A stretch of DNA of 64,000 bases from JBNLBT01 sp050303435. Lineage in GTDB: Bacteria > Pseudomonadota > Gammaproteobacteria > Xanthomonadales > Marinicellaceae. Below, one piece after another: positions 1 to 9,225 of this stretch; positions within the stretch are counted from its first letter, which is position 1, and every line of letters begins with the position of its first letter. Made by a program: the position numbers and the translations under genes. The notes beneath the pieces are model-generated. The model made no database searches. It was not told where the DNA came from and was given only the letters and a program-made list of their open reading frames with translations. Location: assembly GCA_050303435.1 (NCBI GenBank), contig JBNLBT010000003.1:33847-97846 (forward strand). Direction: 5' to 3'.

Positions 1-1
1 G

Positions 2-625
2 CGCATCCCGCACGTCACGCAGTTTGATGCGGCCGACATCACCGACATGGAGGCGTTTCGTCAGGACAACAAAGCCGAAGCCAAGGCTCAGGGCTTTAAC
101 CTCACACCGCTGGCATTTCTGGTCAAGGCCTTGGCCCGTGCGTTGAAAAAATTCCCCAAATTCAACACCTCGCTGTCGCCCGACGGCGAGACGCTGGTGT
201 ACAAAAAGTATTATCACATTGGCATCGCCGTGGACACCGAGAACGGTCTGGTGGTGCCAGTGGTGCGCGACTGCGACAAAAAAGACATCTTTGAAATTGC
301 GCGCGAAATGGCGGACATATCGGATCGCGCCCGCGCCGGCAAACTGTCGCCCAAAGACATGCAGGGTGGCAGCATGTCAATTTCTTCGCTGGGCAGCATC
401 GGTGGCACCGCATTCACCCCCATCATCAACGCCCCTGAGGTGGCCATTCTGGGCGTTTCACGGGCTGAAATCCAACCGCGCTACATCAAGGAAAACTTCG
501 AGCCACGGCTGATGTTGCCGCTGTCTCTGAGTTACGATCACCGGGTGATCGACGGCGCCGACGCGGCGCGCTTCATCGTGTATCTGTCGGCGGTGTTGTC
601 GGATTTGAAAAAAATGCTGCTGTGA
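2..625 (+). CDS. aceF: Dihydrolipoamide acetyltransferase (pyruvate dehydrogenase E2), C-terminal part
   Basis: The frame is open from the left edge, so only the last 207 residues are present; lipoyl and subunit-binding domains lie outside the window. What remains is the trimer-forming acyltransferase domain: it starts in the typical IPHVTQFDxADITDMEAFR region and ends with SYDHRVIDGADAARF, holding the catalytic His and Asp of the DHRxxDG motif. E2 transfers the acetyl group from its lipoyl arm to CoA in the cytoplasmic pyruvate dehydrogenase complex. The E3 gene follows 119 bases downstream, which supports E2p of the pyruvate complex rather than the 2-oxoglutarate E2. An internal ATG at 47 is not the real start. 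Confidence 0.93.
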   Translation, partial: RIPHVTQFDAADITDMEAFRQDNKAEAKAQGFNLTPLAFLVKALARALKKFPKFNTSLSPDGETLVYKKYYHIGIAVDTENGLVVPVVRDCDKKDIFEIAREMADISDRARAGKLSPKDMQGGSMSISSLGSIGGTAFTPIINAPEVAILGVSRAEIQPRYIKENFEPRLMLPLSLSYDHRVIDGADAARFIVYLSAVLSDLKKMLL

Positions 626-744
626 TGCAGACACCCCGCGCAATGCACAGCCCGCCCAAAGAATCGGCGGATTGCGCGGATTAAAATGATTGACAGAACA
701 ATGGCAACGGCCCTGGTCAGGGCCCGGCAAGTGAGCAACGACAG

Positions 745-2487
745 ATGAGTGATACACAAACAATCAACACGCCCGACATCGGTGATTTTGACGACGTGCC
801 GGTGATTGAAATTCTGGTCAAACCCGGCGATCGGGTGGAAAAAGACCAGTCGCTGGTGACCCTGGAAAGTGAAAAAGCCACCATGGAAGTGCCCTGCCCG
901 GTGGCCGGTGAAATTCTCACGGTGGAGGTGAGCGAAGGTCAACGGGTCAGCCAGGGCGCGCCGCTGGTCACTGTGCGGGTGGACGAAAAGGCGCACGCTG
1001 ATGCCGATGCCCAATCAAACACAGCGGAGAAACCGGACGCATCTGCTGTTGATGCCGGCGCGCAGGCAGCGCCCCAGCCGGCGCCCAACGACGCTGAGTA
1101 CGACACCGAATTGCTGGTGATTGGCGCCGGACCGGGTGGGTACACCGCGGCGTTTCGCGCCGCGGATCTGGGCATGCAGGTGACTTTGGTGGAGAAACAC
1201 GCGGCCCTCGGCGGGGTGTGCCTGAATGTTGGCTGCATACCGTCCAAGGCCTTGCTGCACGCCGCAGAAGTCATTCGCGAAGCGGAACACATGGGCGCAC
1301 ACGGCGTGCAATTCGGTGCGCCACAGATCGACCGGGAAAAACTGTTGGGCTGGAAAGACGGCGTGGTTGAACGGCTCACCGGCGGATTGAAACAAATGGC
1401 CAAACAGCGTCAAGTCAAAGTGGTGCAGGGCGAGGCGCGTTTCGTGGACGGGCACCACGTCGAGATTAACGGCGAAAAACTCAGTTTTGCCCAGTGCATC
1501 ATTGCGGCCGGTTCGCGGGTGTTCAAGTTGCCCCTGTTGCCCTGGGGCGATGCACGCGTCATGGATTCCACCGACGCGCTGGTCATGCAGGAGGTGCCGG
1601 CCAACATGCTGATCATTGGCTGCGGCATCATTGGTCTGGAAATGGCCACGGTGTATTCCGCGCTTGGCTGCGAAGTGACCCTGGTTGAGATGATGGACCA
1701 AATCATCCCCGGTGCCGATAAAGACCTGGTCAGGCCGTTGCACACGCGCATTAAAAAACAGTACAAGGCGATTAAACTGGGCAGCCAGGTCACTGCGGTG
1801 GATGCCACCGATGACGGCCTGAAAGTCACATTTGATGGTCAGGATTCAGAGACTTTTGAGAAAGTCCTGGTGGCGGTTGGCCGTGTGCCGAACGGCGATA
1901 GACTCGACGCCGAGAACGCCGGCGTCAAGGTCACTGATCGTGGTTTCATCGAAGTGGACCGACAGATGCGCACCAACGTGCCGCACATTTTTGCCATTGG
2001 CGATGTCGTTGGTCAACCGATGCTGGCGCACAAGGCCACCCACGAAGCCAAGGTGGCCGCAGAAGCGGCGCACGGTGAAAAAGTGTTCTTTGATGCGCAC
2101 GTGATTCCCTCGGTGGCCTACACCGATCCGGAAGTGGCCTGGGTGGGTGTGACAGAAACACAGGCGCAAAGCGAAGGACGCGCCGTGGGCGTGGGCAAAT
2201 TCCCCTGGGCCGCCAGCGGTCGTGCCTTGGGCATCGCGCGCACCGAAGGCTTCACTAAACTGCTCTTCGATGAAGAGACCGGGCGGGTGATCGGCGGCGG
2301 CATCGTTGGCCCCAACGCCGGTGAATTGATCGCCGAAGTGGCGCTGGCGATCGAAATGGGATGCGAAGCCGCGGACATTGGCTTGACCATTCATCCGCAC
2401 CCCACCCTTTCGGAATCGGTGGCCATGAGCGCCGAAGCGTTCGAAGGCACCATCACCGATTTGTATCTGCCCAAACGCAAACAATAA
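745..2487 (+). CDS. lpdA: Dihydrolipoamide dehydrogenase (E3) with N-terminal lipoyl domain
   Basis: E3 reoxidises the dihydrolipoyl arms of E2 with FAD and NAD+. Residues 1-80 form a lipoyl domain with the modified lysine in ESEKATMEVP (K44), followed by an Ala/Pro linker. The flavoprotein part has the FAD loop GAGPGG (about 125-130), the redox disulfide motif CLNVGC (about 159-164), the NAD loop GCGIIGLE and the C-terminal active-site HPHPTLSE. At 580 residues it is longer than a plain E3 (about 475) by the lipoyl domain and linker, a known architecture in pyruvate dehydrogenase operons. It lies directly after aceF. It may also supply E3 to the branched-chain complex at 32-36 kb, whose operon lacks one; that is inference. 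Confidence 0.96.
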   Translation: MSDTQTINTPDIGDFDDVPVIEILVKPGDRVEKDQSLVTLESEKATMEVPCPVAGEILTVEVSEGQRVSQGAPLVTVRVDEKAHADADAQSNTAEKPDASAVDAGAQAAPQPAPNDAEYDTELLVIGAGPGGYTAAFRAADLGMQVTLVEKHAALGGVCLNVGCIPSKALLHAAEVIREAEHMGAHGVQFGAPQIDREKLLGWKDGVVERLTGGLKQMAKQRQVKVVQGEARFVDGHHVEINGEKLSFAQCIIAAGSRVFKLPLLPWGDARVMDSTDALVMQEVPANMLIIGCGIIGLEMATVYSALGCEVTLVEMMDQIIPGADKDLVRPLHTRIKKQYKAIKLGSQVTAVDATDDGLKVTFDGQDSETFEKVLVAVGRVPNGDRLDAENAGVKVTDRGFIEVDRQMRTNVPHIFAIGDVVGQPMLAHKATHEAKVAAEAAHGEKVFFDAHVIPSVAYTDPEVAWVGVTETQAQSEGRAVGVGKFPWAASGRALGIARTEGFTKLLFDEETGRVIGGGIVGPNAGELIAEVALAIEMGCEAADIGLTIHPHPTLSESVAMSAEAFEGTITDLYLPKRKQ

Positions 2488-2498
2488 GAAAATCCAGC

Positions 2499-2518
2499 CA
2501 CGCACCGTCACGTGCGTG
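2499..2518. terminator. Hairpin between convergent lpdA and comF
   Basis: Seven-base arms CACGCAC and GTGCGTG with a 6-base loop lie 12 bases after lpdA stops, in the gap between two converging genes. No run of T follows on either strand, so an intrinsic terminator is only possible. Confidence 0.3.
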
Positions 2519-2557
2519 TCCGCAGCACCCGCGGCGTGGTGTGAGTTACAGCAGCCC

Positions 2558-3208
2558 TCAGGGCAGAGATCGGGCAAACACCAGCGCCAGCACTTCGTGC
2601 ACGCCGCCCTTTTTCAGCGCCAGCGCACAGGCCCGGAGTGTCTGCGATGTGGTCATCACATCGTCAACCAGTGCCACGCATCGGGCATTCACCGGGCGCA
2701 TCAGATGAAACGCGCCGCGCACATTTTTCTTGCGTTGTGCGGCCTTCAACGCCGCTTGCATGGCGGTGGCGCGGCGCCGCTCCAGCACATCGTCCAACAC
2801 CGGATTGCCCTGCACCTGATGCAGGCAGCGCGCCAATTCCCGCGCCTGGTCGTGGCCGCGACGACGCAACCGACTGCGGTGCAATGGCACGGGTATCAAA
2901 GGCACTTCAGGGGCAAGACGCAACACAGCCGGACGCAGGCATTCAGCCATCACACGCGCCATCGCCAAGTGTTCACCAAATTTCAGCGACAACACCCAGC
3001 GGTCAATCGGTGAAGTGTATTGCGTGGCACTGAATGTGCGCTCAAAGGGCGGTGGATCGCGCAGGCATTCACCGCACTGCGTGGCTGCAGAGGTGAGCGC
3101 TTTATCGCATCGCTGGCAGCGGTTTTCCGGTTGTTGCAGCAGCGCGCGGCAGCCTGTGCACAACGCGCCTTCTCCGCGGTGCAGACAAATCAGGCAGCGC
3201 TCAGTCAC
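2558..3208 (-). CDS. comF: ComF/GntX-family phosphoribosyltransferase-like protein
   Basis: This family is linked to natural competence and use of external DNA. The N-terminus has a zinc-ribbon-like set of cysteines (CLIC, CTGC, CQRC, CGEC), and the C-terminus carries the PRPP-binding loop VDDVMTTS typical of type I phosphoribosyltransferases. I use the GTG start at 3208, giving 216 residues and an 8-base overlap with the stop of the upstream outer-membrane gene. An ATG at 3256 would add 16 residues without family similarity and lengthen the overlap. The gene converges on lpdA. Confidence 0.85.
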   Translation of the reverse strand: MTERCLICLHRGEGALCTGCRALLQQPENRCQRCDKALTSAATQCGECLRDPPPFERTFSATQYTSPIDRWVLSLKFGEHLAMARVMAECLRPAVLRLAPEVPLIPVPLHRSRLRRRGHDQARELARCLHQVQGNPVLDDVLERRRATAMQAALKAAQRKKNVRGAFHLMRPVNARCVALVDDVMTTSQTLRACALALKKGGVHEVLALVFARSLP

Positions 3209-3746
3209 CGATGGGGACGATGATGCCCAGAGTGAACTGACCGTCGCCGAAGCCATCCTGGCCAGGCAGGTCTGAATCGTTGGTGTCCAGGCGGCTGCGT
3301 GCTTCGGCGCGGATGCGCACGCCGTTGCCGGCAAAATACCAGGAACCGCCGACGGCCACATTGACGATCAGGCTGTTGTCGGAGGTGTCCGGAAACCGTG
3401 CATCGGCGTGAATCACACCGACTCCGAACAGCACGTAGGGTTTCCACAAGGGGTCGTGGTTGGTTTTGAACAGGTTGATGCCGGCGGCCTGATGTCGCAG
3501 ATCGAAATCGATGTCGAAATCGTATTCATCCTGCATCAATTCAAATTCAAAGCCCCAATCGCGGTTGAGGTGTTTGCCCACCCGCAAATCGAGCACTTTG
3601 GCTTCGTTCAGACGCACGTCATCGTCCGGCACCACAATGCCGCCGTTGATGTTCCAGTACCAGCGGTAATCAATGCCATCCTGTGCGGGCAGTTCTTGTT
3701 GCGCCAGCAGCATCGGCCACAGGCCCTGCAGCCAGGACTTCACCAT
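3201..3746 (-). CDS. Small outer-membrane beta-barrel protein (OmpW/OmpA-barrel-like)
   Basis: The protein has 181 residues with a short hydrophobic N-terminus (WLQGLWPMLLAQQ) that may be a weak signal peptide, followed by alternating polar/hydrophobic strands rich in Gly and aromatic residues (YVLFGVGVIH, VAVGGSWYFAG, GDGQFTLGIIVPIGD). This pattern fits an eight-stranded barrel in the outer membrane. The family assignment is from pattern only, and the ligand or role is unknown. It overlaps comF by 8 bases and is probably cotranscribed with it and with the DUF937 gene upstream. Confidence 0.6.
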   Translation of the reverse strand: MVKSWLQGLWPMLLAQQELPAQDGIDYRWYWNINGGIVVPDDDVRLNEAKVLDLRVGKHLNRDWGFEFELMQDEYDFDIDFDLRHQAAGINLFKTNHDPLWKPYVLFGVGVIHADARFPDTSDNSLIVNVAVGGSWYFAGNGVRIRAEARSRLDTNDSDLPGQDGFGDGQFTLGIIVPIGD

Positions 3747-3777
3747 GAGTCAACGCCGTTTCTGGGCCCTTCAAGTG

Positions 3778-4377
3778 TCATTTTTTAAACAGCGAACTCA
3801 GCAAGCCGGAACCCTGAGACACCACATCGGACAAATCCACATCGCCGTCACCGTCGCTGTCCAGCAGGCTTTCCAGCAAGCCGGCTTTGGGTTGTCTCTG
3901 TTGAATCGAGCGGCGTTCACGATTGAGCAGATCGTGCAGCCCGCCCGCATTCAGGTTCTGGTCGCGTTTGGCTTTGCCCAGTGCACCGAGCACCACCGGG
4001 GCCAGCATGCTCAACAGCTGCGCGGTGCCGCGTGAATCCATGCCGGTGGCCTGACCCAGCTGACGCGCGACATGGTTCTGCCGGGCGCCCAGCACATGTT
4101 CCAGAATGCGGATGCCGTCGGCCTGGTTTTCTCTGGAACTGAGGAGATTGCCAAGCTGGCCAAGTATGGCGCCGCTGTGATCCCGGTCCAGGGCCGATGC
4201 CAGTGACTCGGCGCCGGCGTTTGACTGCGTGTTGCGTTGCAAGGCGCCAATCAGCACCGGCAATGCCGCGGTGATCAGTCGTTGGGTGTTGTCGTGACTG
4301 CCGCCGACTTTGGCGGTGACAGAATTCAGCACGTCAGGGCTGAGTTGGCTGGTGATCAAATCGGTGAGTCCACTCAT
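3778..4377 (-). CDS. DUF937 (YidB-like) protein with a terminal calcium-loop-like motif
   Basis: The start ATG at 4377 is preceded by a GAGG ribosome site; codons further upstream in the frame look non-coding. The 199 residues match the DUF937 pattern: helical repeats with NTQRLITAALPVLIGAL and TAQLLSMLAPVVLGALG. The last 30 residues contain DSDGDGDVDLSDV, which resembles a dockerin or EF-hand calcium loop, then a short hydrophobic tail. No function is established for the family. It is the first gene of a minus-strand run with the barrel protein and comF. Confidence 0.7.
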   Translation of the reverse strand: MSGLTDLITSQLSPDVLNSVTAKVGGSHDNTQRLITAALPVLIGALQRNTQSNAGAESLASALDRDHSGAILGQLGNLLSSRENQADGIRILEHVLGARQNHVARQLGQATGMDSRGTAQLLSMLAPVVLGALGKAKRDQNLNAGGLHDLLNRERRSIQQRQPKAGLLESLLDSDGDGDVDLSDVVSQGSGLLSSLFKK

Positions 4378-4562
4378 GTTGGTGCCTCGTGTGTGAAAAA
4401 TTTGAATCTTATCACAAAATTTCGAGTCATTTATATCGATGTCTACACAAGTGCTTGGCAAATCAGGAAAAAATCCATTCCAAGCGGTAAAACTTCTTGT
4501 CAGGCGCCGGGTGTTTCTGGTAGTTTTATGTACTGGGGGTAACAAGTCATTCTAGCTGGCGT

Positions 4563-6671
4563 ATGAATCACAGTGAAATACTGAATAATTGTCTGGATTT
4601 ATTCAAGAAGGTCCTGCTTGACGGTGTTGAATCGTCGGTCAAACACGTGTTGCAGGACATATTCAATCAAGCCGAAAACGCCAGTTCGAATGCGCAGGAA
4701 CAGTTGCTGTTCGAAAATTACAAACTGCTCAAGCTGTACTACCCGCAAATGATGCAGTCAATGGAACAGACCACCGCGGTGATGCCGGAATTCATTTCTG
4801 AGCAGATCAGTCGCTCGGACAAGAAAATTTCCCTGTCGCTGGTGGAAGACGAAGAACTGGAAATCTCGCTGTCGCTGACGCAATTGGAAGCGCAGCTGGA
4901 CAACCGCTTTCACGCCGAACTGCACGCCCTGGAAAAACGCTTGCGGGTGTTGTATGCCAGTCGCAACATGGATCGCAACAACATGCCTTTTTCACCGGAA
5001 TCGATCAGCTGGATCCTGTCCAGGGTGCTGGAAACCATCGAGCTGGATGTGTCGGTCAAGGCGTCACTGATCGATAAAATGACGCGCGTGCTGAGCGAAG
5101 ACATGCGCGCCGTGTATGTGCGCATGAACGATCTGTTCATTGAGGCCGGCATTCTGCCAAACATTCGCCCGGAAGCCAAAGCACGGGCCGAAAGCGCTGC
5201 AGCGGCCAGACGCGCGCCAGCGGCTGAGTCGGGCGCGCCTGCCGAGGACGGCACCAGCAACTACAATTATGAACAGCAATCCAAGCAACTGATCAATTCA
5301 ATTTTCGAGTTGCTGTCTTCGCGCGGCGGAACAACGGCCGGGCCATCCGAGCAGTCGATCAGCGAGGCGGTTGAAACCAGTGATTTGGAAGTGGCCATGT
5401 CGGCGCTGTCCAAGGAACGGAAGTTTGAAGCCAACAGTCAGTCCATGTCCGCGATCAAGGCCGAACTCATTGAACAGGTGGCACAGCACAGCGGGCTGCT
5501 GTCGCCCCAGCTGTCGCAAGCCCAGGCCAAGTCCCTGGATGTGATGGGCATGGTGTATGATCAAATCAAGCAGGACGAATCCATTGACGATCACATTCAG
5601 TCGTCGATCAACAGCATCAATTTGCCGCTGTTGCGGATGGCCATGACCGATCGCAGTTTTTTTGAGTCCAATTCTCACCCCGCCAGACAATACCTGGAAA
5701 TGATGATCTACGCGGCGCAGCAATGGCACGGCTCGTCGGTGGTCAAAAAACTGAGCAAATTCAGTGACCGCATTGCGCAGTCGTTTGATGGTTCCAAGCA
5801 GGCCTTTACTGAAGCCACCGAAGCACTGCGCAGCTATCTTGACACCACCGAGAAACGCGCGCGCAAAGCGGAAGAAAAATGGGTCAGCGCCGCGCAAGGT
5901 CGGGAAAAACTGGAGTTGGCGCGTGAAAGCGTGCACGACATGATCAGTGAATGGTTGCAGGACAATAAAATCCGTTTTGTTGAGACCGTGTTGACGCAGG
6001 TGTGGGAAGACGCCATGGTCCTGACTTTGCTGCGACACGGCAAACATTCGGAAAAATGGCACCGCCGGGTCAGGGCCGCGGAAACCCTGGCACACATGGG
6101 CTCACCGGATAAAGTCAATGCCTTGAGTGGCAAGAAGAAAATCGAATCGCTGCATGCCCTGGACACCACCATGGATGAGCTGGGCTATTCCAAGCGCGAC
6201 CGTGAGAAAGTCATCAACAATCTCAAGGTCTGCACGGAATGGTCCAGCGCCGAACCCGAAGAACGGGCCGACACGCCACAGATTGAACGCGTGATGTCCC
6301 TGGAAGAGTCGGCGTCCAAAAAAGAAGCGGAAACGGAACGCAAAAACAAACGCATTGAAGACATCCGTGAACTCAATGACAAAGAAAAATCGATCCTGGC
6401 CAAATTGCGCATATTGCCGTACGGCACGGTGTTTGATTTTTTCATCAACCAGCAACGTGACAAAATTCGTCGCAAGCTCAGCTGGCTCAGCCCGATCAGC
6501 AACAAGGCACTGTTCCTGGATCAATTCGGCAAACAGCCGCATGAAGTGACATTGCAGCGTGTGGCCATCGACATTGCCCGCGGCAATGTGGTGCAGGTCG
6601 AGGTGGAAAGCGGTGGATATTTTGAAAAAGCGTTGAATCGGATAGTAAAAAGTTTAAAATCACTGGTATGA
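4563..6671 (+). CDS. DUF1631 family protein
   Basis: This is a 702-residue, mostly helical, highly charged cytoplasmic protein with no signal peptide or membrane segment. Length and layout fit DUF1631: the N-terminal LFKKVLLDGVESSVKHVLQD region, the SPESISWIL motif near residue 145, a variable Ala-rich linker around 205-235, and a C-terminal block ending in a compact domain (ILAKLRILPYGTVFDFF) that could be PilZ-like. Members of this family are uncharacterised. The stop overlaps the start of a PilZ-domain gene (ATGA), so the two are translationally coupled and may act together in cyclic-di-GMP-linked regulation; that is inference. Confidence 0.75.
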   Translation: MNHSEILNNCLDLFKKVLLDGVESSVKHVLQDIFNQAENASSNAQEQLLFENYKLLKLYYPQMMQSMEQTTAVMPEFISEQISRSDKKISLSLVEDEELEISLSLTQLEAQLDNRFHAELHALEKRLRVLYASRNMDRNNMPFSPESISWILSRVLETIELDVSVKASLIDKMTRVLSEDMRAVYVRMNDLFIEAGILPNIRPEAKARAESAAAARRAPAAESGAPAEDGTSNYNYEQQSKQLINSIFELLSSRGGTTAGPSEQSISEAVETSDLEVAMSALSKERKFEANSQSMSAIKAELIEQVAQHSGLLSPQLSQAQAKSLDVMGMVYDQIKQDESIDDHIQSSINSINLPLLRMAMTDRSFFESNSHPARQYLEMMIYAAQQWHGSSVVKKLSKFSDRIAQSFDGSKQAFTEATEALRSYLDTTEKRARKAEEKWVSAAQGREKLELARESVHDMISEWLQDNKIRFVETVLTQVWEDAMVLTLLRHGKHSEKWHRRVRAAETLAHMGSPDKVNALSGKKKIESLHALDTTMDELGYSKRDREKVINNLKVCTEWSSAEPEERADTPQIERVMSLEESASKKEAETERKNKRIEDIRELNDKEKSILAKLRILPYGTVFDFFINQQRDKIRRKLSWLSPISNKALFLDQFGKQPHEVTLQRVAIDIARGNVVQVEVESGGYFEKALNRIVKSLKSLV

Positions 6672-7042
6672 CAGTGAACAAACACACCCACTTGCACAAC
6701 AACACCACACGCTGGGAAGACGGTCAACGGTTGAGAATCAGCCCGCCGGTCGGTTCCATGGCCATCAATCAGCTCAATGGCATGACTCTGGGTGAGATCA
6801 TCAACTTATCCGACAACGGTTTCATGTTGTCCAGCCGCAGTAAAATAGAACCTGAGCAACTGTTCCAGTTGCAATTGCGCATCACCGGAGAGCGTGCATT
6901 CAATTGTTCGGTCGGCGTGGAGTGCATGTGGTCCGAGGACCAGGGCAAGCGCATGGTCCTGGCGGGATTTTATATTATGGACATCTCCGCACAGGACCAA
7001 TTGATTCTCAAACGGTTTATTGCACAGTCAGCAGACGGTTGA
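6668..7042 (+). CDS. PilZ-domain-like protein
   Basis: This small protein of 124 residues is coupled by ATGA overlap to the DUF1631 gene. It has the PilZ-type core GEIINLSDNGFMLSS, matching the second c-di-GMP motif (D/N-x-S-x-x-G). The first motif, RxxxR, is not visible: the corresponding stretch reads QRLRISPPVG. The protein may therefore bind c-di-GMP poorly or serve as a protein-interaction module. Its last 26 bases overlap the 3' end of the opposing tolC gene. Confidence 0.65.
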   Translation: MTVNKHTHLHNNTTRWEDGQRLRISPPVGSMAINQLNGMTLGEIINLSDNGFMLSSRSKIEPEQLFQLQLRITGERAFNCSVGVECMWSEDQGKRMVLAGFYIMDISAQDQLILKRFIAQSADG

Positions 7043-8396
7043 TCGCCATCAGATCGTCCTGATCCAGGATGCCGGCGGCACGTTTCAAATTGAACACATT
7101 CATCAAATAGTCGTACTTAGCCTGCGAGAAATCCCGCTGCGCCTGATACAGGCTGCGTTGTGCGTTCAGCACTTCAACAATGTTGCGGGTGCCGACTTCA
7201 AATCCTGCGGTGGTGGCCTTTTCCGCGGACGCAGCCGATACCACGGCCAGTTGTCGCGCCTGCACCGAGCTCCACCCGGCTTCCACGTTGTGAATCGCGT
7301 TGCGGATGTTGCGAATGGTGGACAGGTTGGCCTGGTCCAGACTCTCCATGGATGACTTGTACTGAAAGCGCGCCTGCTTGGTCAGCGAATGGGTGCGGCC
7401 GCCGGAGAATATGGGCACACTGACGCTTAAGTTGTAGCTGGTGGATTTGTTTTCCTGTGTGACCAGCGCCACAATTTCCTGAAAATCCGGGCTGTTTGGA
7501 TCGTTGTTGCGGAAGGCCGCGCTGTTGTTGATGTTGCTGCCGTGGCTGACCGACAAATCCACGGACGGGAAGTGTCCGCTGCGCTGCAGACGGATGTTGA
7601 TTTCAGCCAGCTCGGCGTTGATCTTGGCGATGCCCAGGTCGGGGTTCTGTTCCAGGGCAATGGTTTGCCAGCGGGCCAGGTCATATTCCGGCAAGTCAAT
7701 GCGTTCAATGTCGTCGGGCAGTGCGTTCAGGCTTTCGTAGTAATTCTGCGCCACTTCAAACAGCGCCTCGCGGGCGTCGTCGAGCAGGTTTTTAGCCTGA
7801 ATCACCCCGGCGCGGGCGGCGTCGTACTGCGCGCGCGCTTCGTGCACATCGGTGATCGCAGCCAGGCCCACTTCATAGCGCTGTTCGGCCTGATCCAGCT
7901 GGCGCTGAATGGCTTTCTGTTCAGCTTCGGCAAAGCGCACCGAATCGATGTTGATCAACACATTGAAATAGTTCTGCGCCACGCGAATCAGAAAATCCTG
8001 GTAGGCGCGGTCGTACTCGGCTTTGGACAGCGCAATCTGCAAGCGCGATTGCTTCATGTTTTCGTAATTGCCTTGGTTGTAGATGGACTGACTCAGGCTG
8101 ACTTGCCAGGATTCGGTGTCGGTGTCGGGTGTTTCAATGTTGACTTCATCAAAGCCTTCAGGCACATCGACGGTCACATCGGATGAGCCCCGGGTGGTGT
8201 CCCAGCTGGCGTTGACCTGCGGTAAAAAATTGGCCAGCGCCTGTTTTTTGTTTTCTTTGCTGGCTTCCAGATTGTATTTGGCGGCGGCCAGTTGCGGGTC
8301 TTTTTCCAGCGCCGATTGCAGCACGCCGCCGAGATCGGCGCCGTGGGCGGACAATGAAAACAGAGCCAGTGAGATGATGCGCAAGGATTTATTCAT
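7017..8396 (-). CDS. tolC: TolC-family outer-membrane efflux/secretion channel
   Basis: TolC trimers form the outer-membrane duct for type I secretion and RND/MFS pumps. The protein has 459 residues with a signal peptide ending near SLSAHG|AD. Two repeated helical-hairpin modules follow: LEKDPQLAAAKYNLEASKENKKQALANFLPQ in the first half, and INAELAEINIRLQRSGHFPSVDLSV plus the GTRNIVEVLNAQRSLYQAQ signature in the second. Length matches the family. A PCMT-like methyltransferase gene lies just upstream on the same strand, an arrangement also known in Xanthomonadales. The 3' end overlaps the PilZ gene on the other strand by 26 bases. Confidence 0.93.
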   Translation of the reverse strand: MNKSLRIISLALFSLSAHGADLGGVLQSALEKDPQLAAAKYNLEASKENKKQALANFLPQVNASWDTTRGSSDVTVDVPEGFDEVNIETPDTDTESWQVSLSQSIYNQGNYENMKQSRLQIALSKAEYDRAYQDFLIRVAQNYFNVLINIDSVRFAEAEQKAIQRQLDQAEQRYEVGLAAITDVHEARAQYDAARAGVIQAKNLLDDAREALFEVAQNYYESLNALPDDIERIDLPEYDLARWQTIALEQNPDLGIAKINAELAEINIRLQRSGHFPSVDLSVSHGSNINNSAAFRNNDPNSPDFQEIVALVTQENKSTSYNLSVSVPIFSGGRTHSLTKQARFQYKSSMESLDQANLSTIRNIRNAIHNVEAGWSSVQARQLAVVSAASAEKATTAGFEVGTRNIVEVLNAQRSLYQAQRDFSQAKYDYLMNVFNLKRAAGILDQDDLMAINRLLTVQ

Positions 8397-8420
8397 AGTA
8401 AATACCGTTTCGTGTGAACT

Positions 8421-9059
8421 TTAAAGTATGAAAGGTTTGGCGGCGTATTTGTTGATCAATGGATCCACCACGGTGTCAAAATACGACGTGCTGTTGTGTT
8501 TGTCGGTATAGACCCGGGCCTGCATGATCGGTTCCTCTCCGATGATGGCAAACACGCGTCCACCCGGATTCAGCCAGTCGAACACGGCATCGGGCAAGGA
8601 TTTGACCGCGCCGGTCAGCACCACCGCGTCGAAACGACCGGACAAGTGAAAGTCAAAAAAATCGCCTTCGTGCAAGGTGACGTTGCCGATCTGGTTGTCG
8701 GCCAGTTTACCGCCGGCCGAATCGATGAATTCACTCACCAGATCAATGCTGGTCACGTGTTTGCACAGGCGCGCCATCAGGGCGGTGACGTAACCGCTGC
8801 CGGTGCCCACTTCAAGGGCGGTTTCATGGGGTTTTAAAGCCACAGCTTGCAGCATGCGGCCTTCGATGATCGGCTTCATCATGGATTGATTGTGGCCGAT
8901 CGGCAAGGCGGTGTCGGTGAACGCCAGTTTGCGTTGCGTGACGGGAACAAACTCTTCGCGCGGCACCTGCAACATGGTTTGCAACAAAGACTTGTCCAAT
9001 ACGTCCCAGCTGCGGACCTGAGACAACACCATGTTGTTTCTTGCGGTTTCAAAATTCAT
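8421..9059 (-). CDS. pcm: Protein-L-isoaspartate O-methyltransferase family protein
   Basis: The family uses S-adenosylmethionine to methylate isoaspartyl residues and start their repair. The 212-residue protein has the N-terminal ARNNMVLSQVRSWDVLD and VPREEFVP segments, ALPIGHNQSMMKP (equivalent of the substrate loop) and SAM motif I EVGTGSGYVTAL near residue 82. The canonical 'GxGQTISxPxxV' loop reads IGHNQSMMKPII, so the true substrate may differ from classic Pcm. It lies 24 bases upstream of tolC and is probably cotranscribed with it. Confidence 0.82.
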   Translation of the reverse strand: MNFETARNNMVLSQVRSWDVLDKSLLQTMLQVPREEFVPVTQRKLAFTDTALPIGHNQSMMKPIIEGRMLQAVALKPHETALEVGTGSGYVTALMARLCKHVTSIDLVSEFIDSAGGKLADNQIGNVTLHEGDFFDFHLSGRFDAVVLTGAVKSLPDAVFDWLNPGGRVFAIIGEEPIMQARVYTDKHNSTSYFDTVVDPLINKYAAKPFIL

Positions 9060-9225
9060 GTCTGATCAATTCCTGTATTGTCTGGCTGGATGATTTGTTA
9101 TTAAATGTCACTGGGTCAATGATGCGCCGCAATCCCGCACGTGTCAGGCTAGAATACTTCACAGCGATCAAAAACCAAATGGGTTAAAAGTCACCATTTT
9201 TTTACCAATCAACCGGGCTTTAGAT

